Notes: generated by a model not told the origin, from the sequence alone. A stretch of DNA of 64,000 bases from Mycobacterium senriense (GCF_019668465.1 NZ_AP024828.1:5394001-5458000); one strand, 5' to 3'; counted from the first letter of the stretch, positions 1-10,422 are shown. Numbers and translations: made by a program.

Positions 1-260
1 TGATAGCTGAAGCCGGTGAGCGTGCGGGCGAACGCCTGCGCGCCGGCCGAGGCGGCGCCGGCCACGGTGTTGGTGTTGTAGGTGGACAGCGGGCCGTCGA
101 CCACGTAGTCGATCTGGGAGGCGGCGCTGCCTGCGCAAGCAGTCAGCGTGACAACGGCCGCCAGCACTACCGCCAATCCGGCGCCGGTCCACCCCGCGAG
201 GGCCCGACGGCTGATGAGCGCGCCACGATCGGCCCCAGTTCCCCGGTACCCGGTGGCCAT
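1..260 (-). CDS. Lipoprotein, probable ABC-transporter solute-binding protein (5' part only)
   Basis: Only the first 86 residues lie in the window; the gene runs off the left edge. The product starts at ATG 260 and has a basic N-region, a hydrophobic stretch (GAGLAVVLAAVVTLTAC) and a lipobox ending in the cysteine of LTAC, so it should be lipidated and held on the outer face of the membrane. The mature start (IDYVVDGPLSTYNTNTV) fits the family-5 peptide-binding lipoproteins. It begins 4 bases after the secF stop, so it is probably the last gene of the secDF operon, as at Rv2585c. The ligand cannot be read from this fragment. Confidence 0.8.
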   Translation of the reverse strand, partial: MATGYRGTGADRGALISRRALAGWTGAGLAVVLAAVVTLTACAGSAASQIDYVVDGPLSTYNTNTVAGAASAGAQAFARTLTGFSY

Positions 261-264
261 GGGC

Positions 265-1539
265 CTACCGCCGGCCGACGTTCCGCTTGCCGGTGGGACG
301 ACGGGTCCCGGTCGGCCGCACGGGACGGGCGCCCGGTGCCGGCTTGCTCGGCGCGGGCTTGGACGGCTCGGCCGTCGCCGCTTCTTCCGCCTCCTCGGCG
401 GTCTCGGCGTCGTCGTCGCCGGTCTCGGCGGTCGCGCGCGAGCCGGGGCTGCGCCGCCGCATCACGCGTCGGGTGTGGGTGCGCACCAGCTCGGTGCGCT
501 CGCGCAGCGTGACCAGCAGCGGGGTGGCGAAGAAGATCGACGAGTAGGTGCCGACCAGGATGCCGACCAGCTGCACCAGCGCCAGGTCCTTGAGCGTGCC
601 GACGCCCAGCAGCCACACCGCCACGACCATCAGCGCCAGCACCGGCAGCACGCTGATCAGGCTGGTGTTGATCGAACGCATGAACGTCTGGTTGATCGCC
701 AGGTTGGCCTGCTCGGCGAAGGTGCGCCGGGTGGTGTGCTGGAATCCGTGGGTGTTCTCCTCCACCTTGTCGAACACGATGACCGTGTCGTAGAGGGAGA
801 AACCGAGAATCGTCAGCAAGCCGATGACGGTGGCCGGCGTGACCTCGAAACCGACCAGCGAGTACACCCCGGCGGTGACGCTCAGGTCGAAAACCATCGT
901 GGTCAGCGCGGAGACGGCCATGTACCGCTCGTAGCGGATCATGATGTACACGCCGACCAGCACCAGGAAGACGGCGAGCGCGATCAGCGCCTTATCGGTG
1001 ATCTGGTCGCCCCAGGTCTCGGAGACGGCCGCGTCGCTGATGGCCTGCTTGCTGGGCTTACCGTCGGCGCCCTTGGGTTTGAAGGCGTCGAACAGGGCGT
1101 TGCGCAGCTTCGTGGTCTGGTCGTTGGTCAGCGTTTCCGAGCGGATCTGCACGGTCGCGCCCGCGCCGTTGCCGACGACGACCACCGCCTCCGGGTCCTT
1201 GCCGATGGCCTTGCGGAACACCTCCGAGACCTGTGCGGTCTGCACGGTGCCGGCCTGCCCGGCGGCGGGCATCGACACCGTCGTGCCGCCGTTGAAGTCG
1301 ATGCCGAAGGTGAAGCCCCGCAACAGGATGGACAGGACGGCGATGGCGACGATCGCGCCGCTGATGCCGAACCACAACCGGCGCCGGCCGACCACCTCGA
1401 ACGCGCCGGTGCCCGTGTAGAGGCGCGACAGGAAGCCGTGGTGCGGCTGCCCGGCGGCGCCACTATCGGTCAACTCGGTTGCGCCCTCGGATGCTTCGGT
1501 GATCTCGGTTGCGTCTTTGGAGGCTTTGGAGGGAGTCAT
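265..1539 (-). CDS. secF: Protein translocase subunit SecF
   Basis: Inner-membrane part of the SecDF complex, which uses the proton gradient to help SecYEG release exported proteins. The 424 residues show the family layout: first membrane segment near 60, FGIDFNGG-type periplasmic start (TFGIDFNGGTTVSM), a periplasmic domain to about 200, then five membrane segments with the conserved GFSLYDTVIVFDKVEEN (SecF signature) and SINTSL. The acidic N-terminus (about 45 residues) and the basic, Pro-rich C-terminal tail after residue 370 are cytoplasmic extensions typical of mycobacteria. It follows secD with 3 bases between them and is surely co-transcribed. Confidence 0.97.
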   Translation of the reverse strand: MTPSKASKDATEITEASEGATELTDSGAAGQPHHGFLSRLYTGTGAFEVVGRRRLWFGISGAIVAIAVLSILLRGFTFGIDFNGGTTVSMPAAGQAGTVQTAQVSEVFRKAIGKDPEAVVVVGNGAGATVQIRSETLTNDQTTKLRNALFDAFKPKGADGKPSKQAISDAAVSETWGDQITDKALIALAVFLVLVGVYIMIRYERYMAVSALTTMVFDLSVTAGVYSLVGFEVTPATVIGLLTILGFSLYDTVIVFDKVEENTHGFQHTTRRTFAEQANLAINQTFMRSINTSLISVLPVLALMVVAVWLLGVGTLKDLALVQLVGILVGTYSSIFFATPLLVTLRERTELVRTHTRRVMRRRSPGSRATAETGDDDAETAEEAEEAATAEPSKPAPSKPAPGARPVRPTGTRRPTGKRNVGRR

Positions 1540-1542
1540 GCG

Positions 1543-3384
1543 TTATCCCCGTCCCGTCTTGACCTGCGCCGAAGCCCGGCGTTCGCGGGCGACCTGCTGA
1601 ACGGCACCCAGGCCGTTGTAGGCCGGCTTTGCCAGCGTCGGGGACTTGGACGCCAGGTACACCAGCGGCCAGGTCACCAGGAACACCACCACGATGTCGA
1701 GGACCGTGGTGAGGCCCAGCGTGAAGGCGAATCCGCGCACCTGGCCGATGGCCAGCGCGTAGAGCACCGCGGCGGCCAGGAAGGTGACGGCGTTACCCGA
1801 CACGATCGTCTTGCGGGCCCGCACCCAGCCGCGTGGCACCGCCGAGCGGAACGATCGGCCTTCGCGGATCTCGTCTTTGATGCGCTCGAAGAAGACGACG
1901 AACGAGTCGGCGGTGGTGCCGATACCGATGATCAGACCCGCGATGCCGGCCAGATCCAGGGTGTAGTTGATCTGACGGCCCAGGATCACCAGGATCGCGA
2001 AAATCATTGCCCCGGAAGCGGCCAGCGACAGGGCCGTGAGCAATCCCAGCACCCGGTAGTAGAGCAGCGAGTACAGCAGCACCAGGACCAAGCCGATCGC
2101 ACCCGCGATCAGCCCGGCCCGTAGCGAGGTCAATCCCAGTGTGGCCGAGACGGTTTGGGCCTCCGACGATTCGAAGGACAGCGGCAGCGATCCGTATTTG
2201 AGGACGTTGGCCAGCTGCTTGGCGGTCGCGGCGGTGAACGGCGGATCGCCACCGCTGATCTGGGTCCGGCCGCCGGGAATGGCTTCCTGGATCATCGGTG
2301 CGCTGACCACCTGCGAGTCCAGGGTGAACGCGGTCTGGGTACCGATGTGCGCGGCGGTGAAGTCGGCCCAGGTGCTGGCCGCGCCGGACTTGAACTGCAG
2401 GTCGACGACGTAGCCGATGCCGCGCTGGTTCTGGCTCGCGCTGGCGTCCTGGATCTGGTCACCGCTGATGATCGACGGGCCCAGCAGGTAGGCGACCTTG
2501 TGGTCGGTCGAGCAGGTGACCAGCGGCAGGGCCGGATCGTCATTGCCGGCCAGGATGTCTTCTTTGTCGCAGCGGGTCGCCTGGAACTGCAGGGCGAGGA
2601 ACTGAATGCCCTGCCGCGTGCTCTGGCGCCACTTCTTCTCCTCGGCGATGCGGTCGGCGAGTTCCTTGCGCGGATCGGGCGGCGCGGGCGCTTCGGCGGG
2701 CGGGGCCTCTTCGGCCGGCGCGGCGGGCGCGGGCGCTGGTGCGGGCGCGCCGGGCGCCGGGGGTGCCGGGCTGGGCGTCGGCGGTGGGTCCTGCGGATAC
2801 GGGCGCGGCTGAGCGCCCGGGTGGGCGGGAGCCGGTTGGGCGGGAGCGGGCTGACCGGGCGCCGGTTGACCGGGCGCGGGCTGACCGGGCGCCGGTTGAC
2901 CGGGCGCGGGCTGACCGGGCGCCGGTTGAGCGGGAGCGGGCTGACCGGGAGCCGGTTGAGCGGGCGCGGGCTGGCGCGCTGGCGGCTTTGGCTCGGCGCC
3001 CTGGGCGGGCATCGAGTTGAGCACCGGCCGGATGTAGAGGCGGGCGGTCTGGCCCAGGTTGCGGGCCTGGCTGCCGTCGTTCCCGGGGACCGTGATGATC
3101 AGGTTGTCGCCGTCGACGACGACCTCCGAACCGGAGACGCCGAGCCCGTTGACCCGGGCGCCGATGATCTGCTGGGCCTGCGCCAACGCCTCACGGCTGG
3201 GTTTCGAGCCGTCGGGGGTGCGCGCGGTCAGCGTGACGCGGGTGCCGCCCTGCAGGTCGATACCGAGCTTGGGGGCGGCCCGCTTGTCCCCGGTGAGAAA
3301 CACCAGCAGGTAGACGCCGACGAGCAATAACAAGAAGACCGACAGGTAGCGGGCAGGGTGCACCGGCGCCGAAGACGATGCCAC
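1543..3384 (-). CDS. secD: Protein translocase subunit SecD
   Basis: Partner of SecF in the proton-driven export complex. I place the start at GTG 3384 ([15 protein letters not shown]), which matches the mycobacterial SecD N-terminus and sits behind AAGGAGATAGAAGGAAC; an earlier in-frame TTG at 3405 is less likely. Features in order: TM1 with [14 protein letters not shown], periplasmic P1 domain split by a Pro/Gln/Ala-rich linker at about residues 135-230, then the second periplasmic part and five C-terminal TM segments with [19 protein letters not shown]. At 613 residues it is close to the family size once the low-complexity linker is allowed for. Confidence 0.96.
   Translation of the reverse strand: MASSSAPVHPARYLSVFLLLLVGVYLLVFLTGDKRAAPKLGIDLQGGTRVTLTARTPDGSKPSREALAQAQQIIGARVNGLGVSGSEVVVDGDNLIITVPGNDGSQARNLGQTARLYIRPVLNSMPAQGAEPKPPARQPAPAQPAPGQPAPAQPAPGQPAPGQPAPGQPAPGQPAPGQPAPAQPAPAHPGAQPRPYPQDPPPTPSPAPPAPGAPAPAPAPAAPAEEAPPAEAPAPPDPRKELADRIAEEKKWRQSTRQGIQFLALQFQATRCDKEDILAGNDDPALPLVTCSTDHKVAYLLGPSIISGDQIQDASASQNQRGIGYVVDLQFKSGAASTWADFTAAHIGTQTAFTLDSQVVSAPMIQEAIPGGRTQISGGDPPFTAATAKQLANVLKYGSLPLSFESSEAQTVSATLGLTSLRAGLIAGAIGLVLVLLYSLLYYRVLGLLTALSLAASGAMIFAILVILGRQINYTLDLAGIAGLIIGIGTTADSFVVFFERIKDEIREGRSFRSAVPRGWVRARKTIVSGNAVTFLAAAVLYALAIGQVRGFAFTLGLTTVLDIVVVFLVTWPLVYLASKSPTLAKPAYNGLGAVQQVARERRASAQVKTGRG
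2820..2976. repeat. In-frame tandem repeat coding the SecD Pro/Gln/Ala linker
   Basis: About 160 bases built from 15-base half-units of the form GGYTGACCGGGCGCSG, pairing into 30-base units. On the coding strand each half-unit gives a QPAPG or QPAPA pentapeptide, at least eight in succession. Because the unit is a multiple of three, gain or loss of copies keeps the reading frame. It lies in the variable periplasmic linker of SecD, not in a conserved domain. Confidence 0.9.
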
Positions 3385-3494
3385 GTTCCTTCTATCTCCT
3401 TGCAAATCGGTTAGTTACCCCGGACAGAGCCTACGTGGCCCCCACTTGCCCGTTGCGCAAGCGGTCCGTTGCAGCGATCGATGGTGAATCCCGG

Positions 3495-3821
3495 TCAGAA
3501 ATCCTTGGTGATGGAGTCCTCGTCGGCGGAGTCGTCGCCGTCGGCCAGGTCTTCGTCGTCGTCGGGCAGGATCCGGTCGCGGACCGCCAGCTTCATCCAG
3601 GTGGTCACCACGCCGGGGGCGATCTCCAGGTCGACGTTGTCGTCCGTGATCGCGACGACGGTGGCCAGCAGGCCCGACGTGGTGTGCACCCGGTCGCCGG
3701 GACGCAGCGACTCGTGCAGGTCGATGGTGGCCTGCATCGCGCGCTTCTGGCGGCGCGACGCCAAGTACATGAACCCGCCCATGATGAGCAGGAACGGCAG
3801 GAACAGGATCAAACTTTGCAT
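3495..3821 (-). CDS. yajC: Sec translocase accessory protein YajC
   Basis: Small single-pass membrane protein that associates with SecDF. The 108 residues begin with a membrane helix (LILFLPFLLIMGGFMYL), then a basic stop (ASRRQKRAM) and the conserved YajC fold RPGDRVHTTSGLLATVV. The C-terminus is acidic (DDDEDLADGDDSADED). It is the first gene of the yajC-secD-secF set, with 110 bases before secD. On the coding strand a -10-like GATAATTT lies near 3844-3851, about 25 bases before the start; the 210-base gap to gabT also holds the divergent gabT promoter. Confidence 0.95.
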   Translation of the reverse strand: MQSLILFLPFLLIMGGFMYLASRRQKRAMQATIDLHESLRPGDRVHTTSGLLATVVAITDDNVDLEIAPGVVTTWMKLAVRDRILPDDDEDLADGDDSADEDSITKDF

Positions 3822-4031
3822 GGACGCGCCTGTCTTTCGTCGTAAATTATCGGGGCTACGGTGCCGGTACGACTCGAGCGTCGCGCACCTCGTAACGGTC
3901 CAGTGTGCCCGTTCAGTCTGGCAGGCCGCGCGTCACGACCAACCGCCACGGTGCACGGAGTGCCCGCCGGCGCCAAGGTCGATAGGCTTTTGATGCGACG
4001 TGACACGCGCGCCGCGGGGAGGAGTTATCTG

Positions 4032-5372
4032 GTGGCCAGCCTCGAGCAGACGCGCCAGCTGGTCACCGAGATCCCCGGTCCGGCATCGCTGGAACTGACC
4101 AAGCGCCGGGCGGCGGCGGTGTCGCGCGCGGTGAACGTGTCGGTGCCGGTCTTCGTGAAGCGCGCCGGCGGCGGCATCATCGAGGACGTCGACGGCAACC
4201 GGCTGATCGACCTCGGTTCCGGCATCGCGGTGACCACCATCGGCAACTCGTCGCCCCGGGTGGTCGAAGCGGTGCGCGCGCAGGTGGCCGAGTTCACCCA
4301 TACCTGCTTCATGGTGACGCCCTACGAGTCCTACGTCGCGGTCGCCGAGACGCTCAATCGGATCACCCCGGGCTCGGGTGAGAAGCGCTCGGTGCTGTTC
4401 AACTCAGGCGCCGAGGCGGTCGAGAACGCCATCAAGGTCGCGCGCGCGTACACCCGCAAGCCCGCCGTGGTGGCGTTCAACCACGCCTACCACGGCCGCA
4501 CCAACCTGACCATGGCGCTGACCGCCAAGTCGGCCCCCTACAAGAGCGGTTTCGGCCCGTTCGCGCCGGAGGTTTACCGCGCGCCACTGTCCTACCCCTA
4601 CCGGGACGGCCTGATCGACAAGGAACTAGCCACCGACGGGGAAAAGGCCGCCGCGCGCACCATCAACGTGATCGACAGCCAGATCGGCGCCGACAATCTG
4701 GCCGCCCTTCTCATCGAGCCCATCCAGGGCGAGGGCGGGTTCATCGTTCCGGCCGAGGGCTTCCTGCCCACCCTGCTGGACTGGTGCCGCAAGAACGACG
4801 TGGTGTTCATCGCCGACGAGGTGCAGACCGGGTTCGCGCGCTCCGGCGCCATGTTCGCGTGCGAGCACGAGGGCATCGAGCCCGACCTGATCTGCACCGC
4901 CAAGGCCATCGCCGACGGACTGCCACTGTCGGCGGTCACCGGCCGGGCGCAGATCATGGACGCGCCGCACGTCGGCGGTTTGGGCGGCACCTTCGGCGGA
5001 AACCCACTGGCTTGTGCGGCCGCGTTGGCCACCATCGAGACGATCGAGAACGACGGATTGATCGAACGGGCTCGGCAGTTGGAACGGCTGATCACCGAAC
5101 CACTGCTGCGCCTGCAGGCCGGCGACGACCGGATTGGCGACGTGCGAGGCCGAGGCGCCATGATCGCCATCGAACTGGTGAAGTCGGGAACCTCCGAGCC
5201 CGACAAAGAACTGACGCAGAAGTTGACCGTCGCGGCCGCCGCGGCCGGTGTGATCGTCCTGACCTGCGGCATGTACGGCAACATCATTCGCCTGCTGCCG
5301 CCGCTGACCATCAGTGACGAGCTGCTGGCCGAGGGCATCGACATCCTCGGCGGACTCCTGCGCGACCTGTAA
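4032..5372 (+). CDS. gabT: 4-aminobutyrate aminotransferase
   Basis: PLP-dependent class III aminotransferase that moves the amino group of GABA to 2-oxoglutarate, giving succinate semialdehyde. Start GTG 4032 follows GGGGAGGAG with ideal spacing and gives the N-terminus ASLEQTRQLVTEIPGP known from mycobacterial GabT; a longer in-frame ORF upstream has no such support. Visible motifs: LFNSGAEAVENAIKVAR (phosphate binding), FNHAYHGRTN, EPIQGEGGF, VFIADEVQTGFARSG (Asp binding the PLP nitrogen) and the PLP lysine in ICTAKAIADGLPL. At 446 residues it is full length. It stands alone between the divergent sec operon and car. Confidence 0.95.
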   Translation: MASLEQTRQLVTEIPGPASLELTKRRAAAVSRAVNVSVPVFVKRAGGGIIEDVDGNRLIDLGSGIAVTTIGNSSPRVVEAVRAQVAEFTHTCFMVTPYESYVAVAETLNRITPGSGEKRSVLFNSGAEAVENAIKVARAYTRKPAVVAFNHAYHGRTNLTMALTAKSAPYKSGFGPFAPEVYRAPLSYPYRDGLIDKELATDGEKAAARTINVIDSQIGADNLAALLIEPIQGEGGFIVPAEGFLPTLLDWCRKNDVVFIADEVQTGFARSGAMFACEHEGIEPDLICTAKAIADGLPLSAVTGRAQIMDAPHVGGLGGTFGGNPLACAAALATIETIENDGLIERARQLERLITEPLLRLQAGDDRIGDVRGRGAMIAIELVKSGTSEPDKELTQKLTVAAAAAGVIVLTCGMYGNIIRLLPPLTISDELLAEGIDILGGLLRDL

Positions 5373-5453
5373 GACCTGGGCAAGCGCCCCGCCTCGGGTG
5401 GGCAATCTCACAAACACGACAAAGGCCGGATCATGGTGGAATACCGTTACTTT

Positions 5454-5507
5454 AGCTAACGTTCTATGTGTCAGCGCGGACAGCGCAAATTGACTCGCTA
5501 ACTTTCA
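5454..5507 (+). promoter_or_regulatory. Candidate control region of car: two GCTAAC direct repeats
   Basis: The 153-base gap before car holds two related 12-base sequences, AGCTAACGTTCT at 5454 and CGCTAACTTTCA at 5496, exactly 42 bases apart, about four helical turns. The first is part of TTTAGCTAAC, itself nearly palindromic. A ribosome site AAGGGA lies at 5513-5518, before ATG 5526. The spacing suggests a paired activator or repressor site, but no regulator gene is adjacent. Confidence 0.3.
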
Positions 5508-5525
5508 TTTGCAAGGGATCTGTTT

Positions 5526-8500
5526 ATGTCGACTGCTATTCATGACGAAGGACTCGACCGCCGTATCGAGCAACTCATTGCCAACGACCCCCAGTTCGCC
5601 GCCGCCCGCCCGGACCCGGCGATCACCGCTGCCACCGAACAGCCCGGCCTGCGACTGCCGCAGATCATCCGGACCGTGCTGGACGGTTACGCCGACCGGC
5701 CGGCGCTGGGGCAGCGCGTCGTGGAGTTCGTCAAGGACGCCAAGACCGGACGGACGTCGGCCGAGCTGCTCCCCCGCTTCGAGACAGTCACGTATGGCGA
5801 ACTCGGCGAACGGGTTTCGGCCCTCGGCCGCGCCTGGGCCAGTGACTCGGTAAGCGTCGGCGACCGCGTCTGCGTGCTGGGCTTCAACAGTGTTGACTAC
5901 GCCACCATCGACATCGCGCTGGGCACCATCGGCGCCGTGTCGGTGCCGCTGCAGACCAGCGCGGCGATCTCGTCGCTGCAGCCGATCGTCGCCGAGACCG
6001 AGCCCAGCCTGATCGCCTCGAGCGTCAACCAGCTGGCCGACGCGGTGGAGCTGATCCTGGCCGGCGAGCACATGCCCGGCAAGCTCGTCGTGTTCGACTA
6101 CCAGCCCGAGGTCGACGACCAGCGCGAGGCGGTGGAAAACGCCGTAGCCCGGCTGGCCGACACCGGCGTGGTCGTCGAGAAGCTCGCCGATGTGTTGCAG
6201 CGCGGCAAGGACCTGCCCCCGGTTCCCGAGCAGCAGACCGACGAGGACTCACTCGCACTGCTGATCTACACCTCCGGAAGCACCGGCGCCCCCAAGGGCG
6301 CGATGTACCCGCAGAGCAACGTCGGCAAGATGTGGCGGCGCGGCAGCAAGAACTGGTTCGGCGAGAGCGCCGCGTCGATCACCCTCAACTTCATGCCGAT
6401 GAGCCACGTCATGGGACGCGGAATCCTCTACGGCACGTTGGGCAATGGCGGCACCGCGTACTTCGCGGCGCGCAGCGACCTGTCCACCCTGCTCGAGGAC
6501 CTCGAGTTGGTGCGGCCCACCGAGATGAACTTCGTACCGCGCATCTGGGAGACGCTGTTCGGCGAATTCCAGCGCCAGGTCGAGCGCCGGCTGGCCGATG
6601 GTGGGGATCGCGAGGCGGTCGAGGCCGCGGTGTTGGAAGAACAGCGTCAGTACCTGCTGGGCGGACGGTTCATCTTCGCGATGACCGGCTCCGCGCCCAC
6701 CTCACCGGAGCTGAAGAAGTGGGCCGAGTCGCTGCTGCAGATGCACCTGATGGACGGCTACGGCTCGACCGAGGCCGGAATGGTGTTGTTCGACGGGGAG
6801 ATTCAGCGCCCGCCGGTGATCGACTACAAGCTGGTCGACGTTCCGGACCTGGGCTACTTCAGCACCGACCGGCCGCACCCGCGTGGTGAGCTGTTGTTGC
6901 GGACCGAGAACATGTTCCCCGGCTACTACAAGCGGGCCGAGACCACCGCCAACGTTTTCGACGACGACGGCTATTACCGCACCGGTGACGTGTTCGCCGA
7001 GATCGCTCCGGACCGGCTGGTGTACGTCGACCGCCGCAACAACGTGCTCAAGCTCGCACAGGGCGAGTTCGTGACGCTGGCCAAGCTTGAAGCGGTGTTC
7101 GGCAACAGCCCGCTGATCCGCCAGATCTACGTTTACGGCAACAGCGCCCAGCCCTACCTGCTGGCCGTCGTGGTGCCCACCGAAGAGGCATTGGCAGACA
7201 ACGACATTGAGTCGCTCAAGCCGAAGATCGCCGACTCGCTGCAGAAGGTCGCCAAAGAGACCGGTCTGCAGTCCTACGAGGTGCCGCGCGACTTCATCAT
7301 CGAGACCACCCCATTCACGCTGGAAAACGGTCTGCTGACCGGGATCCGCAAGCTGGCGTGGCCGAAGCTGAAGCAGCACTACGGCGAACGGCTCGAGCAG
7401 ATGTACGCCGACCTGGCCGCAGGACAGGCGAACGAGCTGGCCGAACTGCGCCGCAGCGGCGCCGAGGCGCCGGTGCTGCAGACCGTGAGCCGCGCCGCGG
7501 CCGCCATGCTGGGCGCCGCGACCAGCGACCTGTCCCCCGACGCCCACTTCACCGATCTGGGTGGAGACTCGTTGTCGGCGTTGACGTTCGGCAACCTGCT
7601 GCGCGAGATCTTCGACGTCGACGTCCCGGTGGGTGTCATCGTCAGCCCGGCCAACGACCTGGCGGCCATCGCCACGTACGTCGAGGCCGAGCTGCAGGGC
7701 TCCAAGCGGCCGACGTTCGCCGCCGTACACGGACGCGGCGCCACGACGGTGCACGCCAGTGACCTCACGCTGGACAAGTTCCTCGACGAGGCCATCCTGG
7801 CCGGCGCGCCGAGCCTGCCCAAGCCGGCGACCGAGGTGCGCACGGTGCTGTTGACCGGCGCGACCGGATTCCTGGGCCGCTACCTGGCATTGGACTGGCT
7901 CGAGCGGATGGACATGGTCGACGGCAAGGTCATCGCGCTGGTGCGGGCCAAGTCCGACGAGGAGGCGCGCGCCCGGCTGGACAAGACCTTCGACAGCGGC
8001 GATCCGAAACTGCTGGCGCACTACCAGAAGCTGGCCGCCGACCACCTCGAGGTCATCGCGGGCGACAAGGGCGAGGCCAACCTCGGCCTGGACTCCCAGA
8101 CCTGGCAGCGACTGGCCGACACGGTCGATGTCATCGTCGACCCGGCGGCGCTGGTGAACCACGTGCTGCCCTACAGCGAGCTGTTCGGTCCCAACGCCCT
8201 GGGCACCGCGGAGCTGATCCGAATTGCGTTGACGTCCAAGCAAAAGCCGTTCACGTACGTGTCGACAATCGGGGTGGGCGACCAGATCCAGCCGGGCAAG
8301 TTCGTCGAGAACGCCGACATCCGGCAGATCAGCGCCACCCGCGAGATCAACGACAACTACGCCAACGGCTACGGCAACAGCAAGTGGGCCGGCGAGGTGC
8401 TGCTGCGTGAGGCACACCACCTGTGCGGCCTGCCCGTCACGGTGTTCCGCTGCGACATGATCCTGGCCGACACAACCTATTCCGGACAGCTCAACTTGCC

Positions 8501-9038
8501 GGACATGTTCACCCGACTGATGCTGAGCCTGGTCGCCACCGGTATCGCGCCCGGTTCGTTCTACGAGCTCGACGCCGACGGCAACCGGCAACGGGCGCAC
8601 TACGACGGCCTGCCGGTCGAGTTCATCGCCGCGGCGATCTCGACGCTGGGATCGCAAATCCTGGACAGCGACACCGGTTTCCAGACGTACCACGTGATGA
8701 ACCCGTACGACGACGGCATCGGACTCGACGAGTACGTCGACTGGCTGATCGAGGCCGGGTACTCGATCGAGCGCATCCCCGATTACTCCGAGTGGCTGCG
8801 GCGGTTCGAGACCTCGCTGCGGGCACTGCCGGATCGGCAGCGTCAGTACTCGCTGCTACCGCTGATGCACAACTACCAGAAGCCGGAGAAGCCGATCAAC
8901 GGCTCGATGGCACCCACGGATATGTTCCGTGCGGCGGTGCAGGAAGCGAAAATCGGCCCCGACAAGGACATCCCGCACGTGTCGGCGCCGGTGATCGTCA
9001 AGTACATCACCAACCTGCAGTTGCTCGGCCTGCTCTGA
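5526..9038 (+). CDS. car: Carboxylic acid reductase (FadD9 type)
   Basis: Large multidomain enzyme that reduces aromatic and aliphatic acids to aldehydes using ATP and NADPH. The order is adenylation domain ([18 protein letters not shown] near residue 246; [14 protein letters not shown]), a carrier domain whose LGGDSLSAL motif carries the phosphopantetheine serine at about 682, and a C-terminal reductase domain starting with the NADPH motif GATGFLG at 778-784. YVSTIGVGD and [10 protein letters not shown] fit the Ser/Tyr/Lys of an SDR-type thioester reductase. The 1170 residues match known CARs. A phosphopantetheinyl transferase is needed but is not in the window. The gene is monocistronic and ends at a strong hairpin. 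Its M. tuberculosis counterpart is Rv2590. Confidence 0.97.
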   Translation: MSTAIHDEGLDRRIEQLIANDPQFAAARPDPAITAATEQPGLRLPQIIRTVLDGYADRPALGQRVVEFVKDAKTGRTSAELLPRFETVTYGELGERVSALGRAWASDSVSVGDRVCVLGFNSVDYATIDIALGTIGAVSVPLQTSAAISSLQPIVAETEPSLIASSVNQLADAVELILAGEHMPGKLVVFDYQPEVDDQREAVENAVARLADTGVVVEKLADVLQRGKDLPPVPEQQTDEDSLALLIYTSGSTGAPKGAMYPQSNVGKMWRRGSKNWFGESAASITLNFMPMSHVMGRGILYGTLGNGGTAYFAARSDLSTLLEDLELVRPTEMNFVPRIWETLFGEFQRQVERRLADGGDREAVEAAVLEEQRQYLLGGRFIFAMTGSAPTSPELKKWAESLLQMHLMDGYGSTEAGMVLFDGEIQRPPVIDYKLVDVPDLGYFSTDRPHPRGELLLRTENMFPGYYKRAETTANVFDDDGYYRTGDVFAEIAPDRLVYVDRRNNVLKLAQGEFVTLAKLEAVFGNSPLIRQIYVYGNSAQPYLLAVVVPTEEALADNDIESLKPKIADSLQKVAKETGLQSYEVPRDFIIETTPFTLENGLLTGIRKLAWPKLKQHYGERLEQMYADLAAGQANELAELRRSGAEAPVLQTVSRAAAAMLGAATSDLSPDAHFTDLGGDSLSALTFGNLLREIFDVDVPVGVIVSPANDLAAIATYVEAELQGSKRPTFAAVHGRGATTVHASDLTLDKFLDEAILAGAPSLPKPATEVRTVLLTGATGFLGRYLALDWLERMDMVDGKVIALVRAKSDEEARARLDKTFDSGDPKLLAHYQKLAADHLEVIAGDKGEANLGLDSQTWQRLADTVDVIVDPAALVNHVLPYSELFGPNALGTAELIRIALTSKQKPFTYVSTIGVGDQIQPGKFVENADIRQISATREINDNYANGYGNSKWAGEVLLREAHHLCGLPVTVFRCDMILADTTYSGQLNLPDMFTRLMLSLVATGIAPGSFYELDADGNRQRAHYDGLPVEFIAAAISTLGSQILDSDTGFQTYHVMNPYDDGIGLDEYVDWLIEAGYSIERIPDYSEWLRRFETSLRALPDRQRQYSLLPLMHNYQKPEKPINGSMAPTDMFRAAVQEAKIGPDKDIPHVSAPVIVKYITNLQLLGLL

Positions 9039-9050
9039 GTTGATACGAAA

Positions 9051-9092
9051 AAGCAAGTCGCCCAGCCCCTTTCAGGGCTGGGCGACTTGCTT
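9051..9092. terminator. Bidirectional terminator hairpin between car and the convergent gene
   Basis: Perfect 18-base-pair stem (9051-9068 with 9075-9092) around the 6-base loop CTTTCA. The A-run before the stem and TTTGTG after it make it work in both directions, as expected between convergent genes whose stops are at 9038 and 9105. Confidence 0.9.
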
Positions 9093-9104
9093 TGTGTGCT
9101 GAAG

Positions 9105-9800
9105 CTACTGCTGCGGGTGCGGCCAGCGCAGGTAGGCGGCGTTGGCCCCGGCCCCCGCACCGGCGCGGTTCTTGCGCCATCCCCGCTTGGGCTCGGGCTC
9201 CACCGAGGACCGCGGCTTGGTCAGCGCGCCCGAGGATACCTCGGCCGCCGGCTCATAGACCGAATCCCGGTAGGGCTCAACACCCGGCGCCGCGGCGACG
9301 GGTTCGCCCGCCACCGGATGCACGTCGCGAGCCAGGCGCACGGCAGTGCGCGCCAGCGCAACGCCACCCACGAAGATGATCAGCGCGCCCAGACCCGAGA
9401 AGTACGTGACCTCGAGCACCGCGCGCTTGCGGTCGGTCGCGGCGATCGGATCACCGGCCGAGCCGATCCCCAACAATGGGGCGACCTGGCCGCCCACCAC
9501 GAACCAGGCGCCGGCCAGCACGGCCAGCCAACCGCCCAGCATGGCGGCGACCCGGTTGCCTGCGACGATCAGTAACAGGCCGCCCAGCGCGGCGGCCGCT
9601 CCCGGCGCCACCTCCAGCCAGCCCCTGGCCGTGCTCCATGCCCAATCCCGGTCCGGTGTGTAGGCGAAATTGAAGTGCGGACCAACAAACGGTATTAACG
9701 CCCCCCAAGCTCCCAAAATGACCAGGAGCAATCCGCTGACCGCGCCGCGCGAGCGCGGCATACTCAGCCCGCGGGGTCGGCCGTCCTCTGCGTATTTCAT
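9105..9800 (-). CDS. Four-TM membrane protein, paralogue of the protein at 10474-11202
   Basis: 231 residues, function unknown. After a basic N-terminus (PRGLSMPRSRGAVSG) come four predicted membrane segments: GLLLVILGAWGALIPFVG, AAAALGGLLLIVAG, MLGGWLAVLAGAWFVVGG and FSGLGALIIFVGGVALA. Between them are LEVAPGAAAALGG and AATDRKRAVLEVTYFSG, which are also conserved in the neighbour at 10474-11202. The C-terminus is a polar tail with basic ends. The start ATG 9800 follows GAGGGG. The shared motif MPRSRGA just before TM1 suggests both belong to one small mycobacterial family. Confidence 0.85.
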   Translation of the reverse strand: MKYAEDGRPRGLSMPRSRGAVSGLLLVILGAWGALIPFVGPHFNFAYTPDRDWAWSTARGWLEVAPGAAAALGGLLLIVAGNRVAAMLGGWLAVLAGAWFVVGGQVAPLLGIGSAGDPIAATDRKRAVLEVTYFSGLGALIIFVGGVALARTAVRLARDVHPVAGEPVAAAPGVEPYRDSVYEPAAEVSSGALTKPRSSVEPEPKRGWRKNRAGAGAGANAAYLRWPHPQQ

Positions 9801-9884
9801 GACATCCCCTCGTTGAATACCGGTTCGAATTCCGGCCTGGGATGGTTACCCAGCGCCTTCCACTAGTAACCCACGACGAACGCG

Positions 9885-9908
9885 AAAGCCACCGGTAGCC
9901 GTGGCTTT
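9885..9908 (-). terminator. Hairpin after the DUF1304 gene
   Basis: Stem AAAGCCAC/GTGGCTTT with an 8-base loop, 20 bases after the stop at 9929. Read on the minus strand it ends in TTTCG. Its loop and flank share CACCGGTAGCC with the hairpin at 10423-10453. Confidence 0.55.
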
Positions 9909-9928
9909 TGAGGCTGCTGGGACTGGTG

Positions 9929-10315
9929 TTACTGCTGAAGCCCGAGCAGCAGGAGCACGATGGCGATCGCCGGAAAGGTGCCCTGCGTCGCGGCGGCGCG
10001 CGCCTTGTCACGGTCGGACGCGATCAGCACCACCGCTGCCGCGGCCATCGACCCGACACCGGCGAAGATCAGCGCCGCTCCAATCCCCGTGTGCCCCAAC
10101 GCAACCGCGGCGATGCCCACGCCGGTGACGATGGCCAGGAACAAGTTGTAGAAGCCCTGGTTGAAGGCGAGCAGCTTGGTGGTTTCGGCTTCGGCCGGGG
10201 TGGTGCCGAAGGTGGCGCGGGTGCGCTCCGAGGTCCAAGTCAACGATTCGATCACAAAGATGTAGACGTGCAGCAACGCCGCCAGTGCGGCGAACACCAA
10301 CGCGGTGGCGATCAT
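9929..10315 (-). CDS. DUF1304 family membrane protein
   Basis: 128 residues with four membrane helices and short loops, the usual form of DUF1304 (a DoxX-like group of unknown role). Typical features are HVYIFVIESLTW in the first helix, FGTTPAEAETTKLLAFNQGFYN in the loop and helix 2, and a last helix FPAIAIVLLLLGL. I chose ATG 10315 because GAGGAGGAG lies just before it; an in-frame extension upstream is rich in Arg and unlike the family. It lies between the two paralogous membrane proteins on the same strand, each gene with its own downstream hairpin. Confidence 0.85.
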   Translation of the reverse strand: MIATALVFAALAALLHVYIFVIESLTWTSERTRATFGTTPAEAETTKLLAFNQGFYNLFLAIVTGVGIAAVALGHTGIGAALIFAGVGSMAAAAVVLIASDRDKARAAATQGTFPAIAIVLLLLGLQQ

Positions 10316-10422
10316 CACTCCTCCTCGCTGGTCGCGGCCCGCGTGGCGGCGGCCACATTTTCGCTTGTCTCGGCCGGTGAACATTACCGACCGGCGGTCA
10401 GCCGGACCAGCCTGACGCGAAA

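Noticed and set aside
148..2124. Long plus-strand open frames opposite secF and secD (up to 658 codons)
   Set aside because: They are antisense shadows of high-G+C genes; their residues are Arg/Gln/His-rich with no motif, while the minus-strand frames are clear SecF and SecD.
3861..4031. Longer N-terminus for GabT
   Set aside because: The extension is Arg/Pro-rich and unlike any family member; GTG 4032 has a consensus ribosome site and the known N-terminus.
6702..8693. 663-codon minus-strand frame inside car
   Set aside because: Shadow frame; Gln/Val/Arg-rich with no domain, and the plus strand encodes all three CAR domains.
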